Assembly (NCBI GenBank): GCA_964406155.1
Contig: CAYOQR010000001.1
Span: forward strand, 62,001-126,000
DNA length: 64,000 nt
Direction of reading: 5' to 3'
DNA from: Dongia_B sp964406155
GTDB lineage: Bacteria > Pseudomonadota > Alphaproteobacteria > Dongiales > Dongiaceae
The notes under the pieces were generated by a model. It did no database searches. It worked only from the letters and a program-made list of their open reading frames with translations, and was not told the DNA's origin. Shown piece by piece: positions 51,021 to 59,626 of the stretch (positions are counted from its first letter, which is position 1; each line of letters starts with the position of its first letter). The position numbers were made by a program, and so were the translations under genes.

Positions 51021-51048
51021 CTTGAAAGGGAAAAAATGATACCTACCT
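51021..51048 (+). promoter_or_regulatory. RpoH-type heat-shock promoter of the hsp20 gene
   Basis: CTTGAAA begins at 51021 and CCTACCT lies at 51042-51048, with 17 bp between CTTG and the -10 element. This closely fits the alphaproteobacterial sigma-32 pattern CTTG-N17/18-CYTATNT. The 260 bp to its left (50759-51020) show no gene. Confidence 0.65.
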
Positions 51049-51054
51049 GATAGC

Positions 51055-51146
51055 TGCCGGACGGCCTCGATGGCGCCGGCACCAATCGGGGCAGACCATG
51101 TGGTGGCCCTTCCTGTTCAACCGTATTGCTCATTGGAGAATATGGC
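51055..51146 (+). ncRNA. ROSE-like RNA thermometer in the hsp20 leader
   Basis: The leader has a GC-rich hairpin section (GCCGGACGGCC, then GGCGCCGGCACC), followed by TATTGCTCATTGGAGAAT directly before the start codon. TTGCTC facing the GGAG Shine-Dalgarno over a three-base loop is the hallmark of ROSE elements that open on heating. The assignment rests on this motif and the gene downstream. Confidence 0.6.
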
Positions 51147-51608
51147 ATGCGTAGTTTCGACCTCTCCCCTCTCTTCCGTTCCTCCGTCGGTTTCGATCGC
51201 CTGTCGCGTCTGGTCGACAGCGCATCCCGCTTGGACGACTCCAGTTTTTCCTATCCGCCGTACAACATCGAGCGCACCGGTGAAAATGCCTACCGCATCA
51301 CCATGGCGGTTGCCGGCTTCTCGGAAGCCGATCTCACCATCACTGCGCAGCAGAACTCACTGTCCGTCGTCGGCAAGCCGGCGAAGAGCGAGGCGGAACC
51401 GAGCTTCCTCTATCGTGGCATCGCCGGCCGCGCTTTCGAGCGCCGCTTCGATCTCGCCGACCATATCCGCGTCGTCGGTGCGAGCCTGGTGAACGGCCTG
51501 CTGCATATCGAACTGGTGCGTGAGATCCCCGAGGCCATGAAGCCCCGCACGGTGCAGATCGGCACTGCCGCGCCGAGCGCTCCCAAAGTGCTCGATCAGG
51601 CCGCCTGA
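51147..51608 (+). CDS. Small heat-shock protein, Hsp20/IbpA family
   Basis: 153 residues. The N-terminal SPLFRSSVGFDRLSRLVDSA, the alpha-crystallin domain from YPPYNIERTGENAYRITMAV to GLLHIELVREIPEA, and the FLYRGIAGRAFERRFDLADH segment are of the class A IbpA type. It binds unfolding proteins in the cytoplasm. The C-terminal I/V-x-I/V motif is replaced by VQIG. Heat control is suggested by the RpoH-like promoter and the ROSE-like leader. Confidence 0.95.
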   Translation: MRSFDLSPLFRSSVGFDRLSRLVDSASRLDDSSFSYPPYNIERTGENAYRITMAVAGFSEADLTITAQQNSLSVVGKPAKSEAEPSFLYRGIAGRAFERRFDLADHIRVVGASLVNGLLHIELVREIPEAMKPRTVQIGTAAPSAPKVLDQAA

Positions 51609-51746
51609 TCTCCGAGTACCTTCCTGCGGTGACAGGACGCCGCAGCATCGACCGACACAATCGGTCCATCCGATGGGGCCGGGCAGCGCAACTGCCCGGC
51701 CCCTATTTTCATCGTCCCCTGTTTTCATCTCTAGCCGCGCACGAAG

Positions 51747-52445
51747 TCACGCCAGCCGCTCCGCCACATAGGTCGCATAGACGCCGAGGCTGTAATATTC
51801 CTTCGAGACGAGGCGCAACCCGGCACGTTCGATCAACCCTTCCATGATCCAGGTGAAAGTCGTGTGTTCCTCGCGGATATGGCAGGCGACATCCTCTCGC
51901 CTATAGCCCGTATTGGCCGCCATCCACGCGGCCCAGTTCTCGACCGTTTGCGGCACATCGCGCGGTGCGCAGGAAAAAACTACGTCATGCAGCAGGAATT
52001 GCCCGCCCGGTTTCAAGCCATCGTGGATCCGTGTCAGGGCAACCGCTTTCCAGAAATCCGGCAGGTGATGCAGAGCGTTTTTGCTGGTGACGATATCCAG
52101 CTTTGCCGTGCCGAGATCGAAGCCGAGGAATCCTGCATGATGGAACGAGATGGTGGCCAGCCCCATCTTGACCGCCCGCGCCGCCGCCCGGCGCAGCATC
52201 GGCCGGGAAACATCCACGGCATGAACCCGCGCCCCGGTCGCGGCGGCCGTGCAGGCAAGCAGACCGGTGCCGCAGCCAATATCCGCCATCACATGATGCG
52301 GTTGAAGCCCCAGATCCCGCAGCATCGCGACATCCGCGTCGGCATCCTCTCCCTGGCGATCGTCATAGGTCGCGACCTGTGCCGCGTCATCGAAGTCGAT
52401 ACCGACCTGCCGCAGATCGTCGTAATACCAGTCTGGCTTGGACAT
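51747..52445 (-). CDS. Class I SAM-dependent methyltransferase
   Basis: 232 residues. The SAM-binding motif I is VMADIGCGTGLLACTAAATG (about residues 55-74), followed by VHAVDVSRPMLRRAAARA and LDIVTSKNALHHLPDFWKAV, then LKPGGQFLLHDVVF. The C-terminal part, YRREDVACHIREEHTTFTWI, may shape the substrate pocket. Shine-Dalgarno AAGAGGAG. The substrate is unknown. Confidence 0.92.
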   Translation of the reverse strand: MSKPDWYYDDLRQVGIDFDDAAQVATYDDRQGEDADADVAMLRDLGLQPHHVMADIGCGTGLLACTAAATGARVHAVDVSRPMLRRAAARAVKMGLATISFHHAGFLGFDLGTAKLDIVTSKNALHHLPDFWKAVALTRIHDGLKPGGQFLLHDVVFSCAPRDVPQTVENWAAWMAANTGYRREDVACHIREEHTTFTWIMEGLIERAGLRLVSKEYYSLGVYATYVAERLA

Positions 52446-52649
52446 GATGGCTCCTCTTGGAAAAGGCGGAGGAGCTCGCCGGAAAACCCCTCGCCGGCTA
52501 GCGGGGGGTCGGCTGAAACACGCGCCTCAAGTCACGCGCCTCGCCACCCCGCGCAAGCGGATAACGACGACGGAAACGACATGGGCACGGTCTTTCAGCA
52601 TCTCGTCAGCTTAACAAACAGCGAGCATCGGTCAATGCCTGGCCAATGG

Positions 52650-53069
52650 CTATCTCGGCAACAATCGGATTTCCGCCCCACCCATCTCCGGCGCTGAAAT
52701 TGCCAGAAGGTCGCCGCTGTGCAGACCGTCGATCGGACAGACGACGATCGGACAGCGCAAATCGTAGAGCGATCGCGCCACGATCGCACCGACGGTAAGG
52801 ATCGGATCCGGCCGGGCCATGACGATTCCGAGCGGACCAGTTCCGCGCCGGATGGTTTCCGCAAGAACCGATGACGAGGAAGACGAACCACGCCCACTCG
52901 GCATGACGAGGATACGTCCTGCGATCTCACGGCCGAGATCGGGATGCGAATGATCGATGATGCGCCCCGTCACGGCATCGATGCCGCCCCAGAAACTCAG
53001 CGGCGTGGAGAGGACGATCATCTCGGCTTCGGCCATGCCGGAAGCATAGGTTTGCGCCGCTCGGATCAT
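52650..53069 (-). CDS. Aconitase X swivel subunit (DUF126)
   Basis: 139 residues; the small swivelling domain of the split AcnX enzyme. Family features are LSTPLSFWGGIDAVTGRIID, HSHPDLGREIAGRILVMPSG and RGSSSSSSVLAETIRRGTGP. The frame continues upstream to 53423, but the ATG at 53069 overlaps the stop of the large subunit as TGATG and gives the normal start. It forms the active site together with the large subunit. Confidence 0.9.
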   Translation of the reverse strand: MIRAAQTYASGMAEAEMIVLSTPLSFWGGIDAVTGRIIDHSHPDLGREIAGRILVMPSGRGSSSSSSVLAETIRRGTGPLGIVMARPDPILTVGAIVARSLYDLRCPIVVCPIDGLHSGDLLAISAPEMGGAEIRLLPR

Positions 53070-54322
53070 CAGGCCGCCCTCACGACATGGCCGGCGGCAG
53101 CCGAGGCGATGCAATCCTCCAGCTCGCCGAAAGCGACCTCGACGCCGATATTGCCGGGTGCGTAATGCGCCCATTTGCCGGAATTCGTCATCACAGCCCC
53201 CTCCAGCTTCTGCAGGATGGCGGTGATATAGGTGCAGGTATCTGCGACCGGGATCAGGCGATACCGCTCCAGATCTGCTAGCAGCCCCTCTTCCTCCAAT
53301 TGCCGCAAGGTCGCCCGGCCGGTATTGACATAGATCGGCACGCTCCGGCGCGGCTCTATCTCGGTGAGTAATGTCAGAAGGCGATCCCATTCCGCCCGCG
53401 AGAAATGCGGCGTCCCGAGGCAAACGGCACTGAGCGGCGATCCGTCCGGCACGGTCGAGAGCTGGCCCAGGGCCCGGGCGATGTCGGCCGGTGTGATGAG
53501 AATGGTCTGGTCGGGTACAGCGCCATCGAAAGCCGCGCCCAAAGTCGGCGCCTCCGGCGTATGCCCGACCGCATGAAACAGTGCCACCGCGCCGGCCGAG
53601 GCCGCAGCCGCGCCCAAGGCCTTCAACTGATCCTCGTCCCGGGGTCGCGGCAACCCCTCAATGACCGGCACTTGTTCACCACTTGCCGCACCGACGATCA
53701 GGCCGACGGCAACAAAAAGCGCATCGGTCGGCGCCGGCTCGCGGCCAAAGCCGCTCAGGCGAAAGAGGATGCGTCCCCGACGATTCTCCGCGAGATGCAG
53801 TCCCCAGGCCGGCGCGCGACCGGTGACGGCACAGCAGAGATCGACGAAATCGCCATAGCGATTGGTGCGGGCGCCGATCACCGAATTGGCGAAGACGATG
53901 GCGTTGGACTCACCCCAGGCGATCTGCTCACCGAAGGAGGGACGAAACAATGTCTGATAAGGCGCGCAGGTGAAACTGGGCTGACATCCCAGCGCTTCAT
54001 GCGCCTGCATCAGGCGCCGGGCGGGTGCCGCTTCATCGGCTGCCAGTTGGACAAGCTCGGGATGGATGAGATCCAGCGATCCGACATTCAAGGTCGTCGG
54101 CACGCGCACCTTCCCGCCGCCGGTCACCAATCGCTCGGCGAAATCGAGGCTGGCCTGGCCGTGATAGAGACAGCCATCGATATGCGCGCGAGTGATATCC
54201 AGCAGGGCGTCAGCCCCGACCGCTTTTGCGAAAGCGGCAACGATCTGCATGGCGAAAGCGGTAGCCGCCCCCTCCTCACCCTGGATCATGGCGGTATCGC
54301 GATCAGTCAGGCGCAGGCTCAT
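53069..54322 (-). CDS. Aconitase X catalytic subunit
   Basis: 417 residues, DUF521/AcnX large subunit. Recognised segments are HIDGCLYHGQASLDFAERLV, KVRVPTTLNVGSLDLIHPEL, SFTCAPYQTLFRPSFGEQIA, WGESNAIVFANSVIGARTNR and YGDFVDLCCAVTGRAPAWGL. In bacteria AcnX enzymes of this kind act as cis-3-hydroxy-L-proline dehydratase; other roles exist, such as in archaeal mevalonate synthesis. Cysteines in the TCAPYQ, LCCAVTG and DTCTYI segments may hold the iron-sulfur cluster. No proline-catabolic genes lie beside the pair, so the substrate remains open. Confidence 0.9.
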   Translation of the reverse strand: MSLRLTDRDTAMIQGEEGAATAFAMQIVAAFAKAVGADALLDITRAHIDGCLYHGQASLDFAERLVTGGGKVRVPTTLNVGSLDLIHPELVQLAADEAAPARRLMQAHEALGCQPSFTCAPYQTLFRPSFGEQIAWGESNAIVFANSVIGARTNRYGDFVDLCCAVTGRAPAWGLHLAENRRGRILFRLSGFGREPAPTDALFVAVGLIVGAASGEQVPVIEGLPRPRDEDQLKALGAAAASAGAVALFHAVGHTPEAPTLGAAFDGAVPDQTILITPADIARALGQLSTVPDGSPLSAVCLGTPHFSRAEWDRLLTLLTEIEPRRSVPIYVNTGRATLRQLEEEGLLADLERYRLIPVADTCTYITAILQKLEGAVMTNSGKWAHYAPGNIGVEVAFGELEDCIASAAAGHVVRAA

Positions 54323-54813
54323 GACACGCTTCCAGCCGGTCTCGGAAAATGGTTTCCCTCAGCGATAGCGTGAAAGCCAAGGATAGGCAATCCACCGCCG
54401 CGTCCGAATACGGGATGCCGTCGGTTTGACTTCGATAAGACAGCACGCTACTAGTTTTGCGCGTAGATTCCCTCTCGAGGCTGACTTTGCCCCAGCGTTG
54501 ACCGATCTCAGTACATTCCGTTGCCCAGCCGGCCCAGGCATGTCACATACCGGCATGTCATATGTCGCCGGATTTGGGTTTCCGTGCGTGCGGCGGGATC
54601 GAGCTGGGGTCGGAATGGCCAGGTTCCTCAGTGACCGCTGCATCGATCAAATTGTTTCGTCGCATCAAGCGGTTGCCCCATAAGATGACGTGTTCGCCGG
54701 GAATCTCGTGGAGCTCTGTCTACGCTAATCTGGCCGCGCTCTGAAACGTCTCGGATTCCTTCCCTCCTCCATATCGCAACGCAGCACTTCCCGCCTGGAA
54801 GGCCGTTTACGAT
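54323..54813. other. 491-bp divergent region acnX/DUF1062
   Basis: Contains the direct repeat GGCATGTCACAT (54537-54548) and GGCATGTCATAT (54552-54563), 15 bp apart. Short frames in both directions have no protein-like sequence and are not called. Confidence 0.45.
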
Positions 54814-55494
54814 ATGCAGCATTTCCCTCAAGGCCCGGCGTGGCAGACCACGCCCCAAACCCATCATGTTCAGTGGCGGGTCTCATCCGCCACCGTAATT
54901 CCCGCCATCTGGCGTCATTGCAGTCGCTGCGACGGCAGGATGCGCTTCATCTGCAGCGGCAAGTTCCGCGTCAATGCGCAGAAGAAAATACTCGACGCCT
55001 GGTTGATCTATAATTGCGGGGCCTGCGACAGAAGCTGGAACTATCCGATCCTTGAACGCCGGCCCGTCAAGAATATCGGGCAGCACGATCTGACCGCGAT
55101 GACGCACAACGATCCCTTGCTGGTGCGATCCTATGCCACCGATCTGCAGCGGTTCCGGCAATACGGCATCGAGGTCGATGCGGTTGATGAGATTCGCATC
55201 GACAAAGCGATCATCACGGCCGCGCTCGGACAGCCAATGGACATCGCGATCACCGTGCATTTAAGCCCGGCAAGTGTCATCCGGCTTGACCGTCTGCTGG
55301 CGCAGGGCCTCTTCCTCTCGCGCAAGGCGGTCGCACGCCTTCTCGACTCAGGCGCATTGCTGCTCTTCCCCGAAGATACCGGACGGCTGCGGCAACCCGC
55401 ACAAGACGGACAGCGGGTCGTGCTTCATCTGCCGGCGCTTGCGGACGAGCCGGCCTTGCAGCGGGACATCCTCAAAGCCTGCGGCGTTGTGTGA
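54814..55494 (+). CDS. DUF1062 domain protein
   Basis: 226 residues. The N-terminal half carries two CxxC-like pairs, HCSRCDG and YNCGACDRSW, that could hold zinc. These are typical of DUF1062, as are WNYPILERRPVKNIGQHDL and LLVRSYATDLQRFRQYGIEV. The C-terminal part, LDRLLAQGLFLSRKAVARLL, looks like an S4-type RNA-binding motif. That would fit an RNA-related role, but the function is not established. Confidence 0.85.
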   Translation: MQHFPQGPAWQTTPQTHHVQWRVSSATVIPAIWRHCSRCDGRMRFICSGKFRVNAQKKILDAWLIYNCGACDRSWNYPILERRPVKNIGQHDLTAMTHNDPLLVRSYATDLQRFRQYGIEVDAVDEIRIDKAIITAALGQPMDIAITVHLSPASVIRLDRLLAQGLFLSRKAVARLLDSGALLLFPEDTGRLRQPAQDGQRVVLHLPALADEPALQRDILKACGVV

Positions 55495-55509
55495 TGGGAG
55501 AGGACGTCT

Positions 55510-56307
55510 CTACAGGGCCCGTAGCGCGTCGATCGTTTCGTTGGGGCGCTCGGCCATGATCATATGCCCGCTGCCCGGCAGAACGACGACCCGTGCACCG
55601 CCGGGAACACCGGTCATGAGCGCCGCCAGTTGCTTGCCCTTGCCGGCCGGCGTCATGCGGTCTTCCGAGCCGAGCAACAGAGCCGTCGGCGCGCGCAGCT
55701 TCGCCGCGTCTTCTGCGCCTGCGCTATAATCGTTGCAGGCGATCAGATCAGCCGCCAGCACACCGGGCTTCGCCCGCTCCAGCAAACGCTGGCCGGTCAA
55801 GCGCATCTGCAGGCCAGGCACGGCATTGCCGCCGACCTGCCCGGCGGGACCGAAGCCCCACATGCTGATCAAGGCACTGGCCAAGGCCCGATCATCCTCA
55901 GCCGCTTTCAGCAGATCGGGATGCACCGGCATGGCTGCCGCCGCGCCGATCAGCAGCAGCGATGTGGCCCGCGCCGGCTGGGCCGCACCCATCGCCAAAG
56001 CCGTCAACGCCCCCATCGAATGCCCGACGATCGAGGCGCGTGGCAGATCGAGCGCATCGAGCAATTGCCAGCTCCAATCGGCCAAGGCGGCGATGCTCCT
56101 CAACGGATTCCCGCCGGAGCGGCCATGGCCCGGCAGGTCGGGCGCGATCACCGTCCGGCCATGATGCGCAAGATAGCGCGATTGCAGGGTCCAGACTGAA
56201 TGATCGAGGCCCGCGCCATGCAGCAGCAACACAGCCGGCTTCGCCTTGTCGAACGGTTGACCGCCGGTCGAGAGATGAATGGCTTGCCCGGCCACGGAAA
56301 CGATCAT
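55510..56307 (-). CDS. Alpha/beta hydrolase
   Basis: 265 residues, the canonical alpha/beta hydrolase fold. The oxyanion region is LLLHGAGLDHSVWTLQSRYL, the nucleophile elbow GHSMGALTALAMG (Ser at about residue 96), the acid in ALLLGSEDRMTPAGK and the His in GSGHMIMAERP. It is 6 bp downstream of the O-acetylhomoserine sulfhydrylase stop on the same strand, so it shares that transcript. The substrate is unknown. Confidence 0.93.
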   Translation of the reverse strand: MIVSVAGQAIHLSTGGQPFDKAKPAVLLLHGAGLDHSVWTLQSRYLAHHGRTVIAPDLPGHGRSGGNPLRSIAALADWSWQLLDALDLPRASIVGHSMGALTALAMGAAQPARATSLLLIGAAAAMPVHPDLLKAAEDDRALASALISMWGFGPAGQVGGNAVPGLQMRLTGQRLLERAKPGVLAADLIACNDYSAGAEDAAKLRAPTALLLGSEDRMTPAGKGKQLAALMTGVPGGARVVVLPGSGHMIMAERPNETIDALRAL

Positions 56308-56313
56308 CGCCTC

Positions 56314-57609
56314 TTACTCCTTCTGTGAGGCCCGCAAGGCCGCGCCGAGATCGTCGAGAATATCCTGCAGGTTCTCGAGGCCGACCGAGAGACGGATCAT
56401 GTCCTCGCCGATGCCGGCAGCCTGCAAGGCAACCTCATCGAGCTGACGATGCGTGGTGCTGGCCGGATGGATGACCAGCGATTTCGCATCGCCGACATTG
56501 GCGAGATTGGAAACGAGACGCAGCGCATCGACGAATTTGCGTCCCGCGTTCCGTCCGCCCTTCACGCCGAAACTGATCATGGAACCGGCCCCCTTGGGCA
56601 TCAGGCGTTCGACCAGCGCCCGGTCCGGATTATCGCTATCGCCGGGGTAATTCACCCAGGCAACGGTGGCGTGGGATTTCAGAAATGCCGCAACGCCACA
56701 GGCATTCTCGACATGGCGTGCCATGCGCAGCGGCAGCGTCTCAACTCCTTGCAGGATATGAAAGGCATTGCCGGGACTGAGACAGGCACCGAAATCGCGC
56801 AGGCCTTCCAGACGCGCCCGCATGATGAAAGCGGCCGGGCCGAATTCCTCGGCGAAGCTGATGCCGTGATAGCCGGCATAGGGTTCCGTCATGGTCGGGA
56901 ACTTGTCGTTCTGCTGCCAGTCGAAGCGGCCGCCATCGACCAGCACGCCGCCGATCGCGAGGCCGTGGCCGCCCAGCCATTTGGTCGCCGAATGCAGTAC
57001 GAGATCGGCGCCGTGATCCAAGGGCCGCAGCAAGACCGGTGGTGTGAACGTGGAATCGATCAGCAGCGGTATTCCGGCCTGATGCGCGACCTCGGCGACG
57101 GCCGGGATATCGAGTACCTCGAGGCCCGGATTGCCGATGGTCTCGGCGAAGACCAACCGGGTCTCCGGCCGGATCGCCGCGCGGAAGGCGGCGACATCGC
57201 GCGGCGGTACGAAGGTCGTGGTGATGCCGAAACGCGGCAAGGTCAGTCGCAGCATGTTGAGGCTGCCGCCATAGAGTGCCCGCGAGGCGACGATATGGCC
57301 GCCGCTACTCATCAAGGTGGCGATGGCGAGATGCAAGGCCGCGTGCCCGCTGGCCGTCGCCACCGCACCGACACCGCCCTCCAGCGCCGCGACGCGTTCC
57401 TCCAGTACGGCAACCGTGGGATTGCTGATGCGGCTGTAGATATGGCCGGGCCGCTCCAGGTTGAACAAGGCGGCGGCATGATCGGAATCGTCGAAGACAT
57501 AGGAAGTGGTCTGATAGATCGGCACCGCCCGCGCACCGGTCGCCGGATCGACCACCTGCCCTGCATGCAGGCTCAGCGTTTCCGGGCCGAGGAATTTCGC
57601 TTCTGCCAT
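56314..57609 (-). CDS. metY: O-acetylhomoserine sulfhydrylase, PLP-dependent
   Basis: 431 residues from the ATG at 57609 (CGGAGG before it). Makes homocysteine or methionine from O-acetylhomoserine and sulfide. Features are LHAGQVVDPATGARAVPIYQ, YSRISNPTVAVLEERVAALE (phosphate and substrate binding), LLIDSTFTPPVLLRPLDHGA and the PLP lysine in VLHSATKWLGGHG. The RLSVGLENLQDILDDL end is standard. An in-frame start at 57699 would add 30 non-conserved residues. Cys/Met gamma-synthase relatives are hard to separate by eye, but MetY is the best match. Confidence 0.92.
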   Translation of the reverse strand: MAEAKFLGPETLSLHAGQVVDPATGARAVPIYQTTSYVFDDSDHAAALFNLERPGHIYSRISNPTVAVLEERVAALEGGVGAVATASGHAALHLAIATLMSSGGHIVASRALYGGSLNMLRLTLPRFGITTTFVPPRDVAAFRAAIRPETRLVFAETIGNPGLEVLDIPAVAEVAHQAGIPLLIDSTFTPPVLLRPLDHGADLVLHSATKWLGGHGLAIGGVLVDGGRFDWQQNDKFPTMTEPYAGYHGISFAEEFGPAAFIMRARLEGLRDFGACLSPGNAFHILQGVETLPLRMARHVENACGVAAFLKSHATVAWVNYPGDSDNPDRALVERLMPKGAGSMISFGVKGGRNAGRKFVDALRLVSNLANVGDAKSLVIHPASTTHRQLDEVALQAAGIGEDMIRLSVGLENLQDILDDLGAALRASQKE

Positions 57610-57731
57610 CTTGTGCCTCCGCAGACTGAACATGACCCCGCTTTGGCAGACCGGTCCAGGCGGGGCTGGCATCCTGAACCGGAACGATCGGCCCGCCATT
57701 CGGGGGCGATACCGGTTTCGAGACTATGGCC

Positions 57732-57777
57732 GAAAAAACGGAGGGCCGCTCAACCGGATCTCTCCGTGGCGGCCCTC
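57732..57777 (-). terminator. Terminator or attenuator upstream of metY
   Basis: GAGGGCCGC (57741-57749) pairs with GCGGCCCTC (57769-57777); an inner CGGATCTCTCCG can also fold. On the minus strand the stem is followed by CGTTTTTTCG. It stands about 125 bp ahead of metY, so it either ends transcription from the right or works as an attenuator in the metY leader. Confidence 0.7.
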
Positions 57778-57787
57778 TCTTTTATAA

Positions 57788-57996
57788 GCCTCAACCTGTC
57801 TAACTTGCCCGCAGGCCCGGGAAAGTTACGAGTGACGCTTTTTAACGTCAAGCGGCAAAAAAACTCACATCAGCGACAAGTTTCATGAGAGATACATATT
57901 TTTCATACAAGGGTGTGTGCAGACGCCAAAAAGTCGGTCACAAAACCGCCAAACAAAATGCCGCCGAACAAGCGGCGGCAAGTTAGACAGGGAGGC
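57788..57996. repeat. 209-bp segment bounded by an inverted pair
   Basis: The left end GCCTC-AA-CCTGTCTAACTTGCC (57788-57809) is the reverse complement of the right end GGCAAGTTAGACAGG-GAGGC (57977-57996), apart from the AA. The 15-bp core is perfect. No target-site duplication is obvious and there is no coding capacity. A small non-autonomous transposon remnant or a pair of regulator sites are both possible. Confidence 0.55.
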
Positions 57997-58193
57997 ATGA
58001 TCTGGATCAGAAGGGCTCCTGCCCAGACAGGAATCGTGGGAAAGCCACTTTCCTGCCTGATAATCTAGCAGAAAGATGCGAACAGAGCGTTAATGTTCCG
58101 CGATAATTTCATGCCGATCTTAGATAACTTCATGTCGTCCCCAGTAATAGAAAGTAATGGCCCATACTGGAGCCGGCAGAATCGGCCCTTTAC
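57997..58193. other. Possible structured sequence right of the inverted pair
   Basis: Two short hairpins, TCCTG/CAGGA near 58017-58032 and GGAAAG/CTTTCC near 58038-58052, lie between the repeat and the DUF1192 gene. No gene is seen. With the segments to the left this completes the 584-bp gap 57610-58193. Confidence 0.3.
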
Positions 58194-58379
58194 TCAACCA
58201 TTCTTAAAGAATCCGGCCGCCGTCGACAGATGCGCCTTCTTGGCAGCGATTTTTGCTTCGACCCGGGCAATCTCCGCCTTCATCTCAGCGATATAATCCG
58301 TCAGATCCTCGATCGACATCGGATCGAGATTGCGCAATTGCGGCTTCGCTTTCCGGGGTTCCAGATCTTCGATATCCAT
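58194..58379 (-). CDS. DUF1192 family protein
   Basis: 61 residues from the ATG at 58379, chosen for its GGAGG. It matches the small alphaproteobacterial family with MDIEDLEPRKAKPQLRNLDP, then MSIEDLTDYIAEMKAEIARV and EAKIAAKKAH. It forms a short coiled coil. In relatives it often lies next to a quinone oxidoreductase gene, as here in divergent orientation. Function unknown. Confidence 0.9.
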   Translation of the reverse strand: MDIEDLEPRKAKPQLRNLDPMSIEDLTDYIAEMKAEIARVEAKIAAKKAHLSTAAGFFKNG

Positions 58380-58627
58380 CAGGGCCTCCATGTCGTCCGG
58401 CATTCTAGAATCGGGGAGCGTCCGGTCAAAGCATCTTCCCATGCGGCGTTTACCATATTTGATCGGACAGATGCGCCGATCCGGCAAACCGAGTCCCACC
58501 TGACTGGAGTCGCGCCATCGGGCTTCAGCCTCTCAAGGAAACGGTTTCATGGCGTCGACGCCTCAGCCGAAATCGATTAAGACGAAACCCAAGATGTCCT
58601 GATAGGCCAAAGACAAGGACCTGCCCC

Positions 58628-59626
58628 GTGACCCTGCCCAGCCAGATGACCGTCATCGAGATCAGCACCTTCGGCGGACCGGAGGTCCTCAAGCCGGCAA
58701 TCCGTCCGCTGCCTGTCCCCCGGACCGGCGAGGTCCTGATCAAGGTCGCGGCGGCGGGGGTCAACCGGCCCGATGTCCAGCAGCGCCTCGGCAGTTACGC
58801 ACCACCGCCGGGCGCCTCCGACCTGCCCGGCCTGGAAGTCGCCGGTACCATCGTCGCGCTCGGGGATGGCGATACCGCCGGTTGGAAGATCGGCGAACAG
58901 GTGATGGCCCTGACGCCGGGCGGCGGTTATGCCGAATATTGCCTCACCCCCGCCCTGCACTGCCTGCCCGTGCCGCGGGGCTTCGATCTGGTCCTGGCGG
59001 CGGCCGTGCCGGAAACCTTTTTCACCGTCTGGACCAATGTCTTCGACCGGGCCCGGCTGACGCCCGGCGAGAGCTTCCTGGTCCATGGCGGGTCGTCCGG
59101 CATCGGCACGACGGCGATCCAGCTCGCCCATCATTTCGGCGCCCGGGTCTTCACCACCGCCGGCAGCGACGACAAATGCCAGGCCTGCCGGGATCTCGGC
59201 GCCGATATCGCCATCAATTACCGGCAACAGGATTTCGTCGAAGCGATCAAACAGGAGACTGGAGGAGCCGGGATCGATGTGATCCTGGACATGGTCGGGG
59301 GCGACTACATCCTGCGCAATCTGAAATGCCTGGCGATGGATGGCCGGCTGGTGCAGATCGCCTTCCTGCAGGGCAGCACGGCGGAAATCAATTTCGCCCA
59401 GGTCATGGTCAAGCGTCAGACCATTACCGGATCGACCCTGCGGCCCCGCTCGGTCGCCGACAAGGCCAAGATCGCCGCCGCCTTGCGGGAGAAGGTGCTG
59501 CCGCTGTTCGAGAGCGGCAAAGTGAAACCGGTCCTCTACAAGACCTTCCCTCTCGCCGAAGCCGCCGATGCACATCGGTTGATGGAAACCAGCGCCCATA
59601 CCGGGAAGATTATTTTAACTCTTTGA
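58628..59626 (+). CDS. NAD(P)H quinone oxidoreductase, PIG3/Qor type
   Basis: 332 residues, zinc-free medium-chain dehydrogenase. Segments: GEVLIKVAAAGVNRPDVQQR, GSYAPPPGASDLPGLEVAGT, the cofactor motif FLVHGGSSGIGTTAIQLAHH and ALREKVLPLFESGKVKPVLY. The start is GTG at 58628; ATG 58646 is an alternative. It acts on quinones or similar carbonyls in the cytoplasm. Confidence 0.93.
   Translation: MTLPSQMTVIEISTFGGPEVLKPAIRPLPVPRTGEVLIKVAAAGVNRPDVQQRLGSYAPPPGASDLPGLEVAGTIVALGDGDTAGWKIGEQVMALTPGGGYAEYCLTPALHCLPVPRGFDLVLAAAVPETFFTVWTNVFDRARLTPGESFLVHGGSSGIGTTAIQLAHHFGARVFTTAGSDDKCQACRDLGADIAINYRQQDFVEAIKQETGGAGIDVILDMVGGDYILRNLKCLAMDGRLVQIAFLQGSTAEINFAQVMVKRQTITGSTLRPRSVADKAKIAAALREKVLPLFESGKVKPVLYKTFPLAEAADAHRLMETSAHTGKIILTL

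Noticed and set aside
54359..54683. Overlapping short frames on both strands in the acnX/DUF1062 gap
   Set aside because: Neither has a ribosome-binding site or a recognisable fold, and they are mutually exclusive.
57610..58193. SAM-II or similar riboswitch before metY
   Set aside because: I could not place the conserved pseudoknot strings of SAM-II or related classes on the minus strand; only the terminator is clear.
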